From an uncultured Halieaceae bacterium (GTDB lineage: Bacteria > Pseudomonadota > Gammaproteobacteria > Pseudomonadales > Halieaceae): a stretch of 64,000 nucleotides of DNA. The translations under genes were made by a program, and so were the position numbers. Under the pieces are notes generated by a model. That model was not told the origin of the DNA. It did not search any database and saw only the letters and a list, made by a program, of their open reading frames with translations. The stretch is taken from NCBI GenBank assembly GCA_938074045.1, contig CALJGI010000037.1, positions 45,114 through 109,113 of the forward strand, read 5' to 3'. Positions 36,792 through 45,637 of the stretch are shown one piece after another (within the stretch, counting starts at the first letter, position 1; each line of letters begins with the position of its first letter).

Positions 36792-38219
36792 TCAATAACC
36801 CGCAGGACGCCAGGTTCCGTGGAAGCAAACCGGCACCCGATGTGACACCTTGGCCCGCCCCATGGGGCCGTCGGCGATGGACTGCGCATCAAAGACACAC
36901 ATATCACTGGTATTGGTGCTCAGGTTATAAACACAGGTAAGCACATAGCCCTCACCCTCGGCCGCGTCGGGACCACGAGGAACAAACATGGGTTCAGATA
37001 CGTGTCCCTCTGGGAAGGCATAGGTCGATGAGCGCTGATTTTTTACATCGAAATGCACAATGGAGTTGTACACCGCATCGCCATCGGGAATATGCGCCTT
37101 TATTCTCTTGTCGGTGGAGGTGTACCAGCCATGCTGGTATTCGCGCATGGCATAGCGCGGGTCGATGACCGGGAACTCGGCACCGTGATCCGTCAAAAAG
37201 TCCATGTTCACCCGGGGGTTGTCGGCCTTCATATCAATGGTCCAACGCGCGAGAACCGGGTCAATATTGGGTGGTGTCGGAGTACCATCCACCATGGGGA
37301 ACAACGGTGGTGATTTGAAATGGCAGGCCTCAATATTGATAACCCCATCCCGGTCCCAGCCATTCATGTAATGAAAAACGTAACAGGCGTCACCTTCGAT
37401 CCACTTGATCTCATCCGGCGTCCCTTCCCGGGGCATCACCCCGACCATAGTGGGTAGGTCCGGCTCCCAGGCCATTGGCGGCTGTCCGGCCATCGCCCTA
37501 TCCATGCTTCCCGTGATGGGCATGATCGGGATAATGATATAGTTTTCCGTCACCACAAAATCATGCACCATCGCTGAATAAGGTGCCTTGAGCGCGTGGG
37601 ATTCCACCATGTGACCATCGCGGTTAATCCGGTAGATACCCATGTCATCGGTGAAGGGCCCCGTGGTCATGTAGGCGTGGAACAGCATATCCCCATTGAC
37701 CGGATCGATCTTTGGATGTGCCGACATAGTGGTGCTGAGTTTCCCGTAAAAACTCCAGGCCCCATGTGACTCCAATGAATCAGCGTCCATACGAAACGGT
37801 AAATGCCCTTCTTCCAGTAGCAGCAGTTTACCGCCGTGGTAAACCACCGACGTGTTCGCCACTCCCTCTTTGTCAGTGAGCACAAAATCGAGGAATTCCG
37901 GGGGTGTCTCCAACGGGTTCATGCCACTGAACAGGGAACGACCAGCTTCCTGTTCGACCTTGAACCGCGCCGTGCGAGCCCAGCGGTTCATGTGGCTGAC
38001 ACGGCCGTCATCGAAGTTGAAGGCGTGGATCATCCCGTCACCCGTGAAGAAATGATATTCATTCTCCGGCGGCAGCTGGGGATTGGGCCCGTTACGGTAA
38101 AAGGTGCCATTCAGGTCCTGGGGAATCTCCCCTTCAATCACCAAATCCGGCGCCGTGCATTCGGCGGTCAGCGGTTCATAGTAGCCCTGTAAGAAGGGGT
38201 TGTCTGGCCAAGGCTTCAT
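36792..38219 (-). CDS. Carotenoid oxygenase / lignostilbene dioxygenase family protein
   Basis: 475-residue iron(II) enzyme of the RPE65/CCD superfamily, cleaving C=C bonds of alkenes such as apocarotenoids or stilbenes. All four iron-ligand His contexts are present: SAHPKIDP, MVHDFVVTENY, YVFHYMNGW and VCFHGTW. The N-terminal FYRNGPNPQ and HFFTGDGMIHAFNF blocks are also family hallmarks. No signal peptide, so cytoplasmic. Tandem with a paralogue 39 bases upstream. Substrate unknown; the presence of Rieske oxygenases favours an aromatic alkene (inference). Confidence 0.93.
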   Translation of the reverse strand: MKPWPDNPFLQGYYEPLTAECTAPDLVIEGEIPQDLNGTFYRNGPNPQLPPENEYHFFTGDGMIHAFNFDDGRVSHMNRWARTARFKVEQEAGRSLFSGMNPLETPPEFLDFVLTDKEGVANTSVVYHGGKLLLLEEGHLPFRMDADSLESHGAWSFYGKLSTTMSAHPKIDPVNGDMLFHAYMTTGPFTDDMGIYRINRDGHMVESHALKAPYSAMVHDFVVTENYIIIPIMPITGSMDRAMAGQPPMAWEPDLPTMVGVMPREGTPDEIKWIEGDACYVFHYMNGWDRDGVINIEACHFKSPPLFPMVDGTPTPPNIDPVLARWTIDMKADNPRVNMDFLTDHGAEFPVIDPRYAMREYQHGWYTSTDKRIKAHIPDGDAVYNSIVHFDVKNQRSSTYAFPEGHVSEPMFVPRGPDAAEGEGYVLTCVYNLSTNTSDMCVFDAQSIADGPMGRAKVSHRVPVCFHGTWRPAGY

Positions 38220-38258
38220 CGCTATTCTCCAGGATGCCGGTTTTGGGAACTGAGTGAA

Positions 38259-39689
38259 TCAAGCGCCGGGGCGCCAGCCACCATGAAAACCACCGGGCAC
38301 GTAATGCGATAAATGCGCCTTCGCTAGCGGACCCGCACTGACATCCAGGGCATCGAAAATAAACAGGCTACTGGTGTGGGTATCAAAGCTGGTCACTACG
38401 CTGAGAAGATAGCCCTCACCTTCAGCGGCTGTATCAGACTTGGGCACAAAGATGGCTTCAGACGTTACGGCATTACCGCAGGAATACCGATTGCGCGCGC
38501 CGGTCTCATGATCGACATGGCCAATCACATTATACAAGTTGTCATTTTCACTCAGGATACCCGCGACCTGTCCGTCGGGTGAGGTGTACCAACCATGGCG
38601 GTATTCCCGGCCCACATAACGCGGATCACACTGTGGAAATTCAGACTCGACGTCATCAATGCGCTCGAACGTCATACGCGCATCCGCATCATTCAAATCG
38701 GCGGTCCACCGTGACAGGTATGGCTCCGCCTTTCCGGTTGACTCGCCATCGACGGTGCTAAAGAGCGGTGGGTGCTCAAACTGACACGCATCAACGGTAA
38801 CCACACCGTCCTTGTCGAAGGCGTTCATGAAATGAAAGGCAAAACAAATATCCATTTCCAGCCAGCGCACATTTTCCGCGGTACCTCCGTGGCGCGGAAG
38901 AATGGCAATATGCGCGCCCTTTTCAGGCTCCCAGGCAAAGGGGGCCGCCCCTTCCATCGCGCGCTCAAGGCTTCCCACGATGGGCATGACGGGAATAACG
39001 ATGTAGTTCTCGGTGATAACAAAGTCGTGCACCATCGCCGGATAGGGCGTGGGAATGACAACACTTTCGGTCAAATTCCCGGCTGGATCCGCCTTGTGTA
39101 CCATGACATCCGCCGAGAAGAGATCGCTGGCCATGTAGGAGAAAAACACTAACTCCCCAGTTTCCGGGTCAACTTTCGGATGTGCCGTCATGCGGTTGGT
39201 CATTTTCCCGCGGAAGGTCCAACTACCCACAGAATCGAGACTTAAGGGATCCATTTCAAAAGGTGGGTGGCCCTCTTCAATGGCCAAGAGACGGTCGCCG
39301 TGCCACAGCACCGCCGTATTGGCGAGGCCATCCAGATCCGTCAACACAAAATCACTGTACTCAGGTTCGCAGTCAAAGGGATTCATGGGATTGATCACAT
39401 TGCGCCCCTCGCGGTCCTCAACATTCCACTTCGCGGTACGCGCCCACCGATTAACGTAGTCGACCTTCCCCTCCGTAATGTGAAACGCGTGCAACATGCC
39501 GTCCCCGGCAAACAGGTGGTAATCACCCCGTGGGTTAAAGCGCTGATTAGGACCGTTGCGGTAGAGCGTGCCGAACAGCTCAGCAGGAATTTCTCCCTCG
39601 ACGGGTAAATCCCAGGCATTGCATTCCATCTGTATAGCGCCATAGGGAAATTGTAAGAAGGGGTTACTTTTGGGCATAGCTTCTGACAT
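38259..39689 (-). CDS. Carotenoid oxygenase / lignostilbene dioxygenase family protein (paralogue)
   Basis: About 476 residues from the ATG at 39687-39689 (AGAGAG upstream); the frame extends to 39758 without support. The four His motifs are TAHPKVDP, MVHDFVITENY, FAFHFMNAF and GGFHGGW, all intact, with LYRNGPNQRFNP and HLFAGDGMLHAFHI near the N-terminus. Closely related throughout to the gene at 36792 but far from identical, so an old duplication. A divergent TetR gene and shared promoter region lie upstream. Confidence 0.93.
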   Translation of the reverse strand: MSEAMPKSNPFLQFPYGAIQMECNAWDLPVEGEIPAELFGTLYRNGPNQRFNPRGDYHLFAGDGMLHAFHITEGKVDYVNRWARTAKWNVEDREGRNVINPMNPFDCEPEYSDFVLTDLDGLANTAVLWHGDRLLAIEEGHPPFEMDPLSLDSVGSWTFRGKMTNRMTAHPKVDPETGELVFFSYMASDLFSADVMVHKADPAGNLTESVVIPTPYPAMVHDFVITENYIVIPVMPIVGSLERAMEGAAPFAWEPEKGAHIAILPRHGGTAENVRWLEMDICFAFHFMNAFDKDGVVTVDACQFEHPPLFSTVDGESTGKAEPYLSRWTADLNDADARMTFERIDDVESEFPQCDPRYVGREYRHGWYTSPDGQVAGILSENDNLYNVIGHVDHETGARNRYSCGNAVTSEAIFVPKSDTAAEGEGYLLSVVTSFDTHTSSLFIFDALDVSAGPLAKAHLSHYVPGGFHGGWRPGA

Positions 39690-39748
39690 GACAAATCTCT
39701 CTATCGTCCGGCGGCGGGAATACACGTTGATTTCAGTCCAGAGAGTAA

Positions 39749-39777
39749 ACATTAGCACCCGACCTCAATGTTGACAA
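39749..39777 (-). promoter_or_regulatory. Promoter of the carotenoid-oxygenase operon with overlapping inverted repeat
   Basis: On the minus strand TTGTCA (39772-39777), 17 bases, TAATGT (39749-39754). An inverted repeat AACATT / AATGTT (39748-39753 and 39767-39772) spans exactly this promoter and could be the operator of the divergent TetR regulator. TAAACAYTRG also occurs as a direct repeat here (39746 and 39780 regions). Confidence 0.5.
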
Positions 39778-39835
39778 TATAAACACTGGTAAAGTTTTGC
39801 TATTATCCGCCCAGTACTAACCACTGAGGCTGACT

Positions 39836-40492
39836 GTGGCCACCGCCAAAGCACGCTATCACCACGGTAATCTGCACAGCGCTCTGATAGAAGAGGCGCT
39901 GGGTATAATCATGGAAACCGGACCAAAGGGTTTGTCCATTCGCGAAGTTGCGCGCCGGGCAGGTGTGTCACACGCCGCGCCCTACAGACACTTCACCGAC
40001 AAGAATGATCTGATCGTCGCTGTGGTAGAGCGTGGTTTCGAGCTTATGCAGCAAACCATGCTGGAACAAAAGGCGGCTGCCGAAGCAGACCCCATCAGTC
40101 AGTTTGCGGCCAGCGGATTGGCCTACGTGGAATTTGCCCTGGCCTATCCCACCTATTATAGGGTGATGTTCAGCGGTGACCTGATCAGCACTGACGGCCA
40201 TGTAACCCTACAACATACCAGTTCAGAGGCGCTCAGTGAGATGGCAAAGGATATTCAGACCGCACAGGACATTGGTATTGTGCGGGAGGGTGATGCCATG
40301 GCCCAGGCGATTGCCATCTGGTCAACCATGCACGGGTTCGTGTCCTTGATGAACGACAACCGTATCAGTCATCTGGTCGACGAACGCTATGGTGTCGAAG
40401 GCATTCGCGACCTCGTACTGGCCGCTATTTTTGAAGGCATTGGCATTTCGGATCAACATCCGGCGCCGAACATCACGGAGACCCCGGCTTGA
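39836..40492 (+). CDS. TetR/AcrR-family transcriptional regulator
   Basis: 218 residues with an N-terminal helix-turn-helix (LSIREVARRAGVSHAAPYRHFTDKNDLI) typical of the family and a TetR C-terminal ligand domain of the WHG type. Starts at GTG. It overlaps the downstream TonB receptor start by four bases (TTGA) and is divergent from the carotenoid-oxygenase genes, so it probably represses both sides in response to the substrate. Confidence 0.92.
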   Translation: MATAKARYHHGNLHSALIEEALGIIMETGPKGLSIREVARRAGVSHAAPYRHFTDKNDLIVAVVERGFELMQQTMLEQKAAAEADPISQFAASGLAYVEFALAYPTYYRVMFSGDLISTDGHVTLQHTSSEALSEMAKDIQTAQDIGIVREGDAMAQAIAIWSTMHGFVSLMNDNRISHLVDERYGVEGIRDLVLAAIFEGIGISDQHPAPNITETPA

Positions 40493-42876
40493 AACTTTTC
40501 CCAAATCTGCTCTTTGTAACTGGATTGGCGGTGTCTGCGGTTATTCAGGCCCAGAACACACCCCAGCGTGCCAGCGAATTTATGCTGGAGGAAGTTCTGG
40601 TCACGGCCAATCGCCGGGTCGAAAATCTACAGGAAGTGCCCATGTCTGTGTCGGCGTTCTCCGGTGAATTTTTTAAAGACGCCGGGGTCAACGATCTGAC
40701 CGATCTGGAGCAATACACACCAAGCCTGACCATTACACCGGGTACCGATTCACGGTCGACCTCAATCCGCATCAGGGGCATTGGTTCCGTCGGCACAAAT
40801 ACCGGGATAGACCCCAGCGTCGGGATGTTTATTGATGGTGTCTATCAGGGCCGCGCCGGCATGAGTATTGGCGATCTCATCGACATAGAGCGAGTCGAGA
40901 TTTTACGTGGACCCCAGGGAACCCTGTACGGAAAAAACACCGCGGCCGGAGCGATCAGTATTATTACCCGCAAGCCAGGCCAGGATTTCGAATCAGAACT
41001 GGAACTGGTGTACGCCAAGGACAATCGCAAGGAGTTGCGTGGCATGGTCAACCTGCCGCTGGGGGACGATGGGCACGCCACCCGGCTGACCGCCTTTACA
41101 GTCGAAGGCGACCACCTCTACCGCAACACCATTACCGGTAAGGGCACCAACAATGCCGACAAATGGGGAGTAAAGGCCCGCACCCTGTTCGACCTCAGTG
41201 ATGCCGACTCCGACTGGGGTGAAATATTGATTACGGTGGACTACAGCGAGGAAGACACCGATTGCTGTGCCCTCGCTGTTATTGACTACAGCGGTTTTTC
41301 TACCCTCAACACCCCCCTCACACGGGAACCGTCGGCATCCCTGGCGGCGGAACTGGGCTTGAACGATTTCGGACTCCCCATACTGGTCTATAACGCTTTC
41401 GAAGAAACCGAGGGATTTTCTCCTCCGTCCGCAGATCCATTTTCCGATGACTACTGGTTGAATGGCGACACCTTCAACGAGGTGGAAGTGGGTGGCGTTT
41501 CTGCGGAGTGGACGGTTGAACTGGAAAGCCAGAATACGCTGACCGCCATAGCGGCCTGGCGCCATTACGAATCCCACAGCGCCTATGATGGCGATTTTAC
41601 AGCTTACAATGCCGTTCTTGGTACCCAGGACGAAGAACTGGATCAGTATTCGCTGGAGGCACGTATCACTTCCCCGGGTGGGGCCACCTGGGATTATCAA
41701 GCCGGGTTGTACGCCTACTACTCTGAGTTCGACTCACTGGGAAGCTTCAGTATGAGCGTGCCCCTGGTCACCAATATGGGTTTGGCCCTGTTTTATCCCG
41801 ATGGTACCCTGAACATCGATGCCAATCTGCACACGACGACCAGTTTCGCGGCATTCGGCCAGCTCACCTGGAATATGAGTGAGCAATTGAGTGCAACCCT
41901 GGGTCTACGCTACACAACGGAGAAAAAAGAGCGCGACGGATCTCAACTCACAACGCCCGAATCTCTGCTGGATATCCCGCCGGTGGCGGGGCCCGATATA
42001 TTTTATAACGCCGATCGTACCGATGACGATTTGTCACCGACTATCAATCTGCGCTGGTTTCCGAAAGAAGATCTGATGTTTTATGCCAGTGTCAGCCGCG
42101 GATTCAAGTCCGGTGGTTACAACCAGCGCAGGGAACTGGCTGGCAATATTGGTGAATTTGATGAGGAAACCGCAACCAACTATGAACTGGGCTGGAAAGG
42201 CACCTGGATGGACCGACGTCTGCAGGTCAACGGCACGATCTATCGGGTTGACTACGACGACTTTCAGTCCCAATCATTCGATGGTTCTTCGATCCGTGTA
42301 ACCAACGCCGGGGCCATGCGAAGCCAGGGGGGCGAGCTTGAAATCATGTTCGCCGCGTCACCTGCAATGACCCTCGGTAGTGCTATTGGATACAACAAGG
42401 CCGAATACGAAGAGTTCGACTACGGGCAATGCACGGTGGAGCAGGCGTTCCGGGAATACTATTTCGATCTGGGGAGCCAGTTTGGTTCACCGGGTACCGG
42501 CGCATTCTGTGCCCAGGATCTTGCGGGTGAACCCATAGACAATGCCCCGGAATGGACCTTCAGTTCCTTTCTGCACTACGAGCAGGAACTAGGGGATAAT
42601 CTCCTCGGGAGAGTGCGCCTGGAACACAATTACATCGACAGTCTGTTTCTCGATGCCGACCTGGATCCCGTGCTGGAAAATGACCCGGTGGATATTCTCA
42701 ATCTGCGGCTGACGCTGACCAACCCCGCCCGTGACTGGGAGGTAGCTCTCTGGAGCAAAAACCTTCTGGACGAGGATTATTTGGCGTTCGGTATCGATAT
42801 TCCAACCGTAGGAGGCTACGCTGGGGTTCCGGCACCGGGTCAAACCTACGGTATTACTTTTCGAATGACCCATTGA
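40489..42876 (+). CDS. TonB-dependent outer-membrane receptor
   Basis: 795 residues from a TTG start inside the TetR stop. A signal peptide (NLLFVTGLAVSAVIQAQ) leads to MLEEVLVTANRRVENLQEVP (TonB box and plug), GPQGTLYGKNTAAGAIS, and a beta-barrel ending GQTYGITFRMTH. Coupling to the TetR gene and position in the oxygenase island indicate that it imports the island's substrate. Confidence 0.93.
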   Translation: MKLFPNLLFVTGLAVSAVIQAQNTPQRASEFMLEEVLVTANRRVENLQEVPMSVSAFSGEFFKDAGVNDLTDLEQYTPSLTITPGTDSRSTSIRIRGIGSVGTNTGIDPSVGMFIDGVYQGRAGMSIGDLIDIERVEILRGPQGTLYGKNTAAGAISIITRKPGQDFESELELVYAKDNRKELRGMVNLPLGDDGHATRLTAFTVEGDHLYRNTITGKGTNNADKWGVKARTLFDLSDADSDWGEILITVDYSEEDTDCCALAVIDYSGFSTLNTPLTREPSASLAAELGLNDFGLPILVYNAFEETEGFSPPSADPFSDDYWLNGDTFNEVEVGGVSAEWTVELESQNTLTAIAAWRHYESHSAYDGDFTAYNAVLGTQDEELDQYSLEARITSPGGATWDYQAGLYAYYSEFDSLGSFSMSVPLVTNMGLALFYPDGTLNIDANLHTTTSFAAFGQLTWNMSEQLSATLGLRYTTEKKERDGSQLTTPESLLDIPPVAGPDIFYNADRTDDDLSPTINLRWFPKEDLMFYASVSRGFKSGGYNQRRELAGNIGEFDEETATNYELGWKGTWMDRRLQVNGTIYRVDYDDFQSQSFDGSSIRVTNAGAMRSQGGELEIMFAASPAMTLGSAIGYNKAEYEEFDYGQCTVEQAFREYYFDLGSQFGSPGTGAFCAQDLAGEPIDNAPEWTFSSFLHYEQELGDNLLGRVRLEHNYIDSLFLDADLDPVLENDPVDILNLRLTLTNPARDWEVALWSKNLLDEDYLAFGIDIPTVGGYAGVPAPGQTYGITFRMTH

Positions 42877-42891
42877 TCAGGAGTACATCCC

Positions 42892-43710
42892 ATGAACACT
42901 GACAGTGTAATTGCGAGTGACCAGACTACCGGTCGGGTGCCCGGTGTAAGCCGCAAAGGCTGGTATTACAATTGGGGTCCGCAGGCATGGATCGATATGT
43001 GGATGTCGAATTCCATGCTGGTAAAAAAGGCCATGCCCATAGTAAGCCACACCTTTGTACCAATTCTTCGCTTGTCAGGCGACAAGGAGCAGGTGGACAA
43101 GGATTACGAGGAGATAAAATCCCGCCGGGAAGACCTTCACTGGCTGGACTCACCACGGGAGAAGTGGCGCAAGCGCTATGGGAATTTCGTGCGGGAAGTT
43201 GAGTGGGCGCTGTTGGAGTTACGCAAGCACTTCAATCAAAAGCAGTACGAGGAAATTGTGATCGGAACTTCCGTCGCACTGTCCAAAGAAACCTCGGCTG
43301 ACTTCCTGGACATGATGAACAGCATGTCTGAGAAAAACAAAAACAAGAAGCCTCGTGCGGCAAAGGACGGGGCAACGGGTAAGCCGGGGCGCTGGGCGAC
43401 CTTTATGTTTCAAACCTTTAATCCCGCGCACTGGCTGACCGGACCGGCAACCATCACCGAGTACGACCCGGCCAATGGGGTTACCGTTATGGAAATTCCC
43501 GACTGCGGCTGGCACACCTGTGGACCGGCTGATCGGCTGCCCAATCCCAACGCCCTGCCCGAAGAAGGTTGCCTGCACATTTGCAAAGGACCCTTCGAGG
43601 CGCTGTTCAAGGGCGAGGGCGGTGGACTCAAGATGGATTTCGAGCCACACCTACCGGAAACGTCCTGCACCGTTCGCATGACCTGGGATACGGGCACTGC
43701 ACAGGCCTGA
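42892..43710 (+). CDS. Unknown protein, 272 residues
   Basis: Starts 15 bases after the TonB receptor with GGAG before the ATG. Two halves: a charged N-terminal helix-rich part (KEQVDKDYEEIKSRREDL, FVREVEWALLELRKHF) and a Cys-rich C-terminal part with WHTCG, EEGCLHICKGPFEALF, MDFEPHLPETSCTVRMTW. The C-terminal pattern faintly recalls the L-2-amino-thiazoline-4-carboxylate hydrolase-like family, but this is not secure. No signal or membrane segment. Probably cotranscribed with the receptor and the small gene at 43731. Confidence 0.75.
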   Translation: MNTDSVIASDQTTGRVPGVSRKGWYYNWGPQAWIDMWMSNSMLVKKAMPIVSHTFVPILRLSGDKEQVDKDYEEIKSRREDLHWLDSPREKWRKRYGNFVREVEWALLELRKHFNQKQYEEIVIGTSVALSKETSADFLDMMNSMSEKNKNKKPRAAKDGATGKPGRWATFMFQTFNPAHWLTGPATITEYDPANGVTVMEIPDCGWHTCGPADRLPNPNALPEEGCLHICKGPFEALFKGEGGGLKMDFEPHLPETSCTVRMTWDTGTAQA

Positions 43711-43730
43711 TAGCAGGCCCTGGAGTGGTA

Positions 43731-43925
43731 ATGGTGTCCTTCCTCAAAAACTTGCTGGCGCCGCGGCAGCGCCTCGTTGAGCAGGAACGAGAATTGCGAG
43801 ATCTCAAACGGGAGGTACACACCCTGCGTCTACAGAATGAAAGCATGCGCAGTGGCATGCGCCGGTGTGTGACCTGTGACTATAGAATAGATTTCAAACG
43901 GCGACAGGATGCGTCCGATACCTGA
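43731..43925 (+). CDS. Small coiled-coil protein with a CxxC
   Basis: 64 residues. ATG with GGAG seven bases upstream, 20 bases after the preceding stop. The sequence is a likely amphipathic coiled coil (QRLVEQERELRDLKREVHTL) followed by RRCVTCDYR, a CxxC that could bind a metal. No family recognised. It is separated from the convergent Rieske gene by 42 bases. Confidence 0.6.
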   Translation: MVSFLKNLLAPRQRLVEQERELRDLKREVHTLRLQNESMRSGMRRCVTCDYRIDFKRRQDASDT

Positions 43926-43967
43926 CGCCGCAAACAACCAGTAAGCTATCTGTCGGCGCGTGAACCG

Positions 43968-45317
43968 TCACCCTGAAATCTGCCCGTCCATCCAGGCTTG
44001 CAACCAATCATGAAAATGCTGAATTCTGGCCTCGTCGATATTCAGTACTGCAGTATCAAAACCTCTGGACTGCATACCGCGCTGCATATCGGGCAGGTAG
44101 GCAATGTCCTGATCAATAGTGATCGTCAAAGAATGTTTGCCTGACACAACATCACGCTGATCAAACTGTTCATGCTCGGGGCGCTCATCCTCCACCTGCG
44201 ATTGAAAACCGGGATTAAGCGTCAGACCTCTGTCTTTATCACTGGCCCTCGCGGCGGGAATCTGCAACGTCCATTTATCAAAAAAACACTTTCCAGGATC
44301 AGACGGGTGAGGCCGCGGGCCATAAATCCAAAGCTCTTCGGCCTGGATAGTCATAAAGGTGTTGGGGAAAATATCGAACTGCCACACATCGGACAATTGC
44401 TCGTCGCTGAGGTCGCCATAGTCGTGACCCAGTTCCGGCGCCAGCACACGTTTGCGCTGTTGCACCGCGGAGCGAATGTCTGCCACTCGACCACGGAAAT
44501 CATCCGGATCCATGCCAAGTCCCTGTAGTAGCGGTATCAGATGTGGTGGCGTGACCTCAGGCAAAGGGTACCGTGAATCGGTGGTATAGCCTTCTACCAT
44601 GGTGCAGGAATGACCCAGCGGCCACAGCACATTGGTGGAGTTGCAGCAATCCACCAGGCTCGCGTGCTGGGGATGAATAAAATCCACGTGATACTGTTCC
44701 AGAAAATTGTCTCTGACAGTTTTCCAATTGGCGCCCAGGCTGACGGTCTGCTGTTGGACAAGTACGAAATTCTGAAACCGATAGGGGTTTAGCCGCTCAA
44801 TGATCGACCCCAGAAACTCCTCCAACTCGGGTGCATCGGGATTCATGTTGATCCACACCATACCCGCCCATGTCGCGACCCTGACTGGCTTCAGTGATCG
44901 CAGAGTGGGATCCACGAGGGGATCGAAGCGCTCGGCATCAGGTACCTTCGCGAGGCGGCCGTCCAGACCGTACTGCCAGCCATGATACGGGCAACTTATC
45001 TGCTGTACAAAGCCCAGGTTGCCGGCGAACAAGCGATTACCTCTGTGCTGGCACACATTGTAGAAGGCATTTATTTCACTGGGACCACTGCGTATAACAA
45101 CAATGGATTCCGCGCCCAGTTCGTAGAGAAAATAGTCTCCCACATCGGCAAGGTCACTCTCCAGGCCGGCGAACAGCCAGCTCTGAGTCCAGACACCAGC
45201 CCATTCAGCGTCCATTTCGGCTCTTGAGGTGTAGCGCTTTGCAGCAAGTGTCGATTTGACCGGTGATTGCACTGGCCGCTCATCACCAAAACTCTCTTCG
45301 AGAGTTACCTGGGGCAT
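43968..45317 (-). CDS. Rieske non-heme iron oxygenase, alpha subunit
   Basis: 449 residues. Rieske motif CQHRG and CPYHGW about 20 residues later; catalytic TVRDNFLEQYHVDFIH with the bridging Asp and the His ligands; TITIDQDIAYLPDMQRGMQSRG with the carboxylate end. Most similar in layout to the alpha subunit at 34845. Its ATG overlaps the ferredoxin stop by one base, so it is translated with the ferredoxin and the other alpha subunit. Confidence 0.93.
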   Translation of the reverse strand: MPQVTLEESFGDERPVQSPVKSTLAAKRYTSRAEMDAEWAGVWTQSWLFAGLESDLADVGDYFLYELGAESIVVIRSGPSEINAFYNVCQHRGNRLFAGNLGFVQQISCPYHGWQYGLDGRLAKVPDAERFDPLVDPTLRSLKPVRVATWAGMVWINMNPDAPELEEFLGSIIERLNPYRFQNFVLVQQQTVSLGANWKTVRDNFLEQYHVDFIHPQHASLVDCCNSTNVLWPLGHSCTMVEGYTTDSRYPLPEVTPPHLIPLLQGLGMDPDDFRGRVADIRSAVQQRKRVLAPELGHDYGDLSDEQLSDVWQFDIFPNTFMTIQAEELWIYGPRPHPSDPGKCFFDKWTLQIPAARASDKDRGLTLNPGFQSQVEDERPEHEQFDQRDVVSGKHSLTITIDQDIAYLPDMQRGMQSRGFDTAVLNIDEARIQHFHDWLQAWMDGQISG

Positions 45318-45637
45318 CAGCTGTTCTCCTTTCCCGGCTCACCAAGAAAAATTTCACCGTTCTCGATGCGCACGGTGTAGGTACTCAGAGGCTTGGTCGC
45401 CGGGCGCGTCAGGGCGCTGCCGTCCCGAATATCAAAAGCCGCGCCGTGCAGGGGGCAGATAAGTCGATGCCCCTTGAGTTTGCCATTGGCCAGGCGTTCC
45501 TCGGCATGACTACATAAATTATCTACAGCATAGATGCCGGAGGAAATACGACCCAGCAACACTTCCTTGCCTGCAAATTCCACCACCTTGATGCCACCCA
45601 TGGGCAGATCGGCCTCGAGCAATACCGCGTCACTCAT
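45317..45637 (-). CDS. Rieske-type ferredoxin
   Basis: About 106 residues. CSHAEERL and CPLHGAAFDI hold the [2Fe-2S] cluster (C-x-H and C-x-x-H). ATG at 45635-45637 overlaps the preceding gene's stop by eight bases; the frame extends further upstream but this start is better placed. It would carry electrons to one or both flanking alpha subunits. No ferredoxin reductase lies in the window. Confidence 0.93.
   Translation of the reverse strand: MSDAVLLEADLPMGGIKVVEFAGKEVLLGRISSGIYAVDNLCSHAEERLANGKLKGHRLICPLHGAAFDIRDGSALTRPATKPLSTYTVRIENGEIFLGEPGKENS

Noticed and set aside
43918..43967. CGCCG...CGGCG repeat between convergent genes as a terminator
   Set aside because: Only a five-base stem with a loop of more than 20 bases and no T run.
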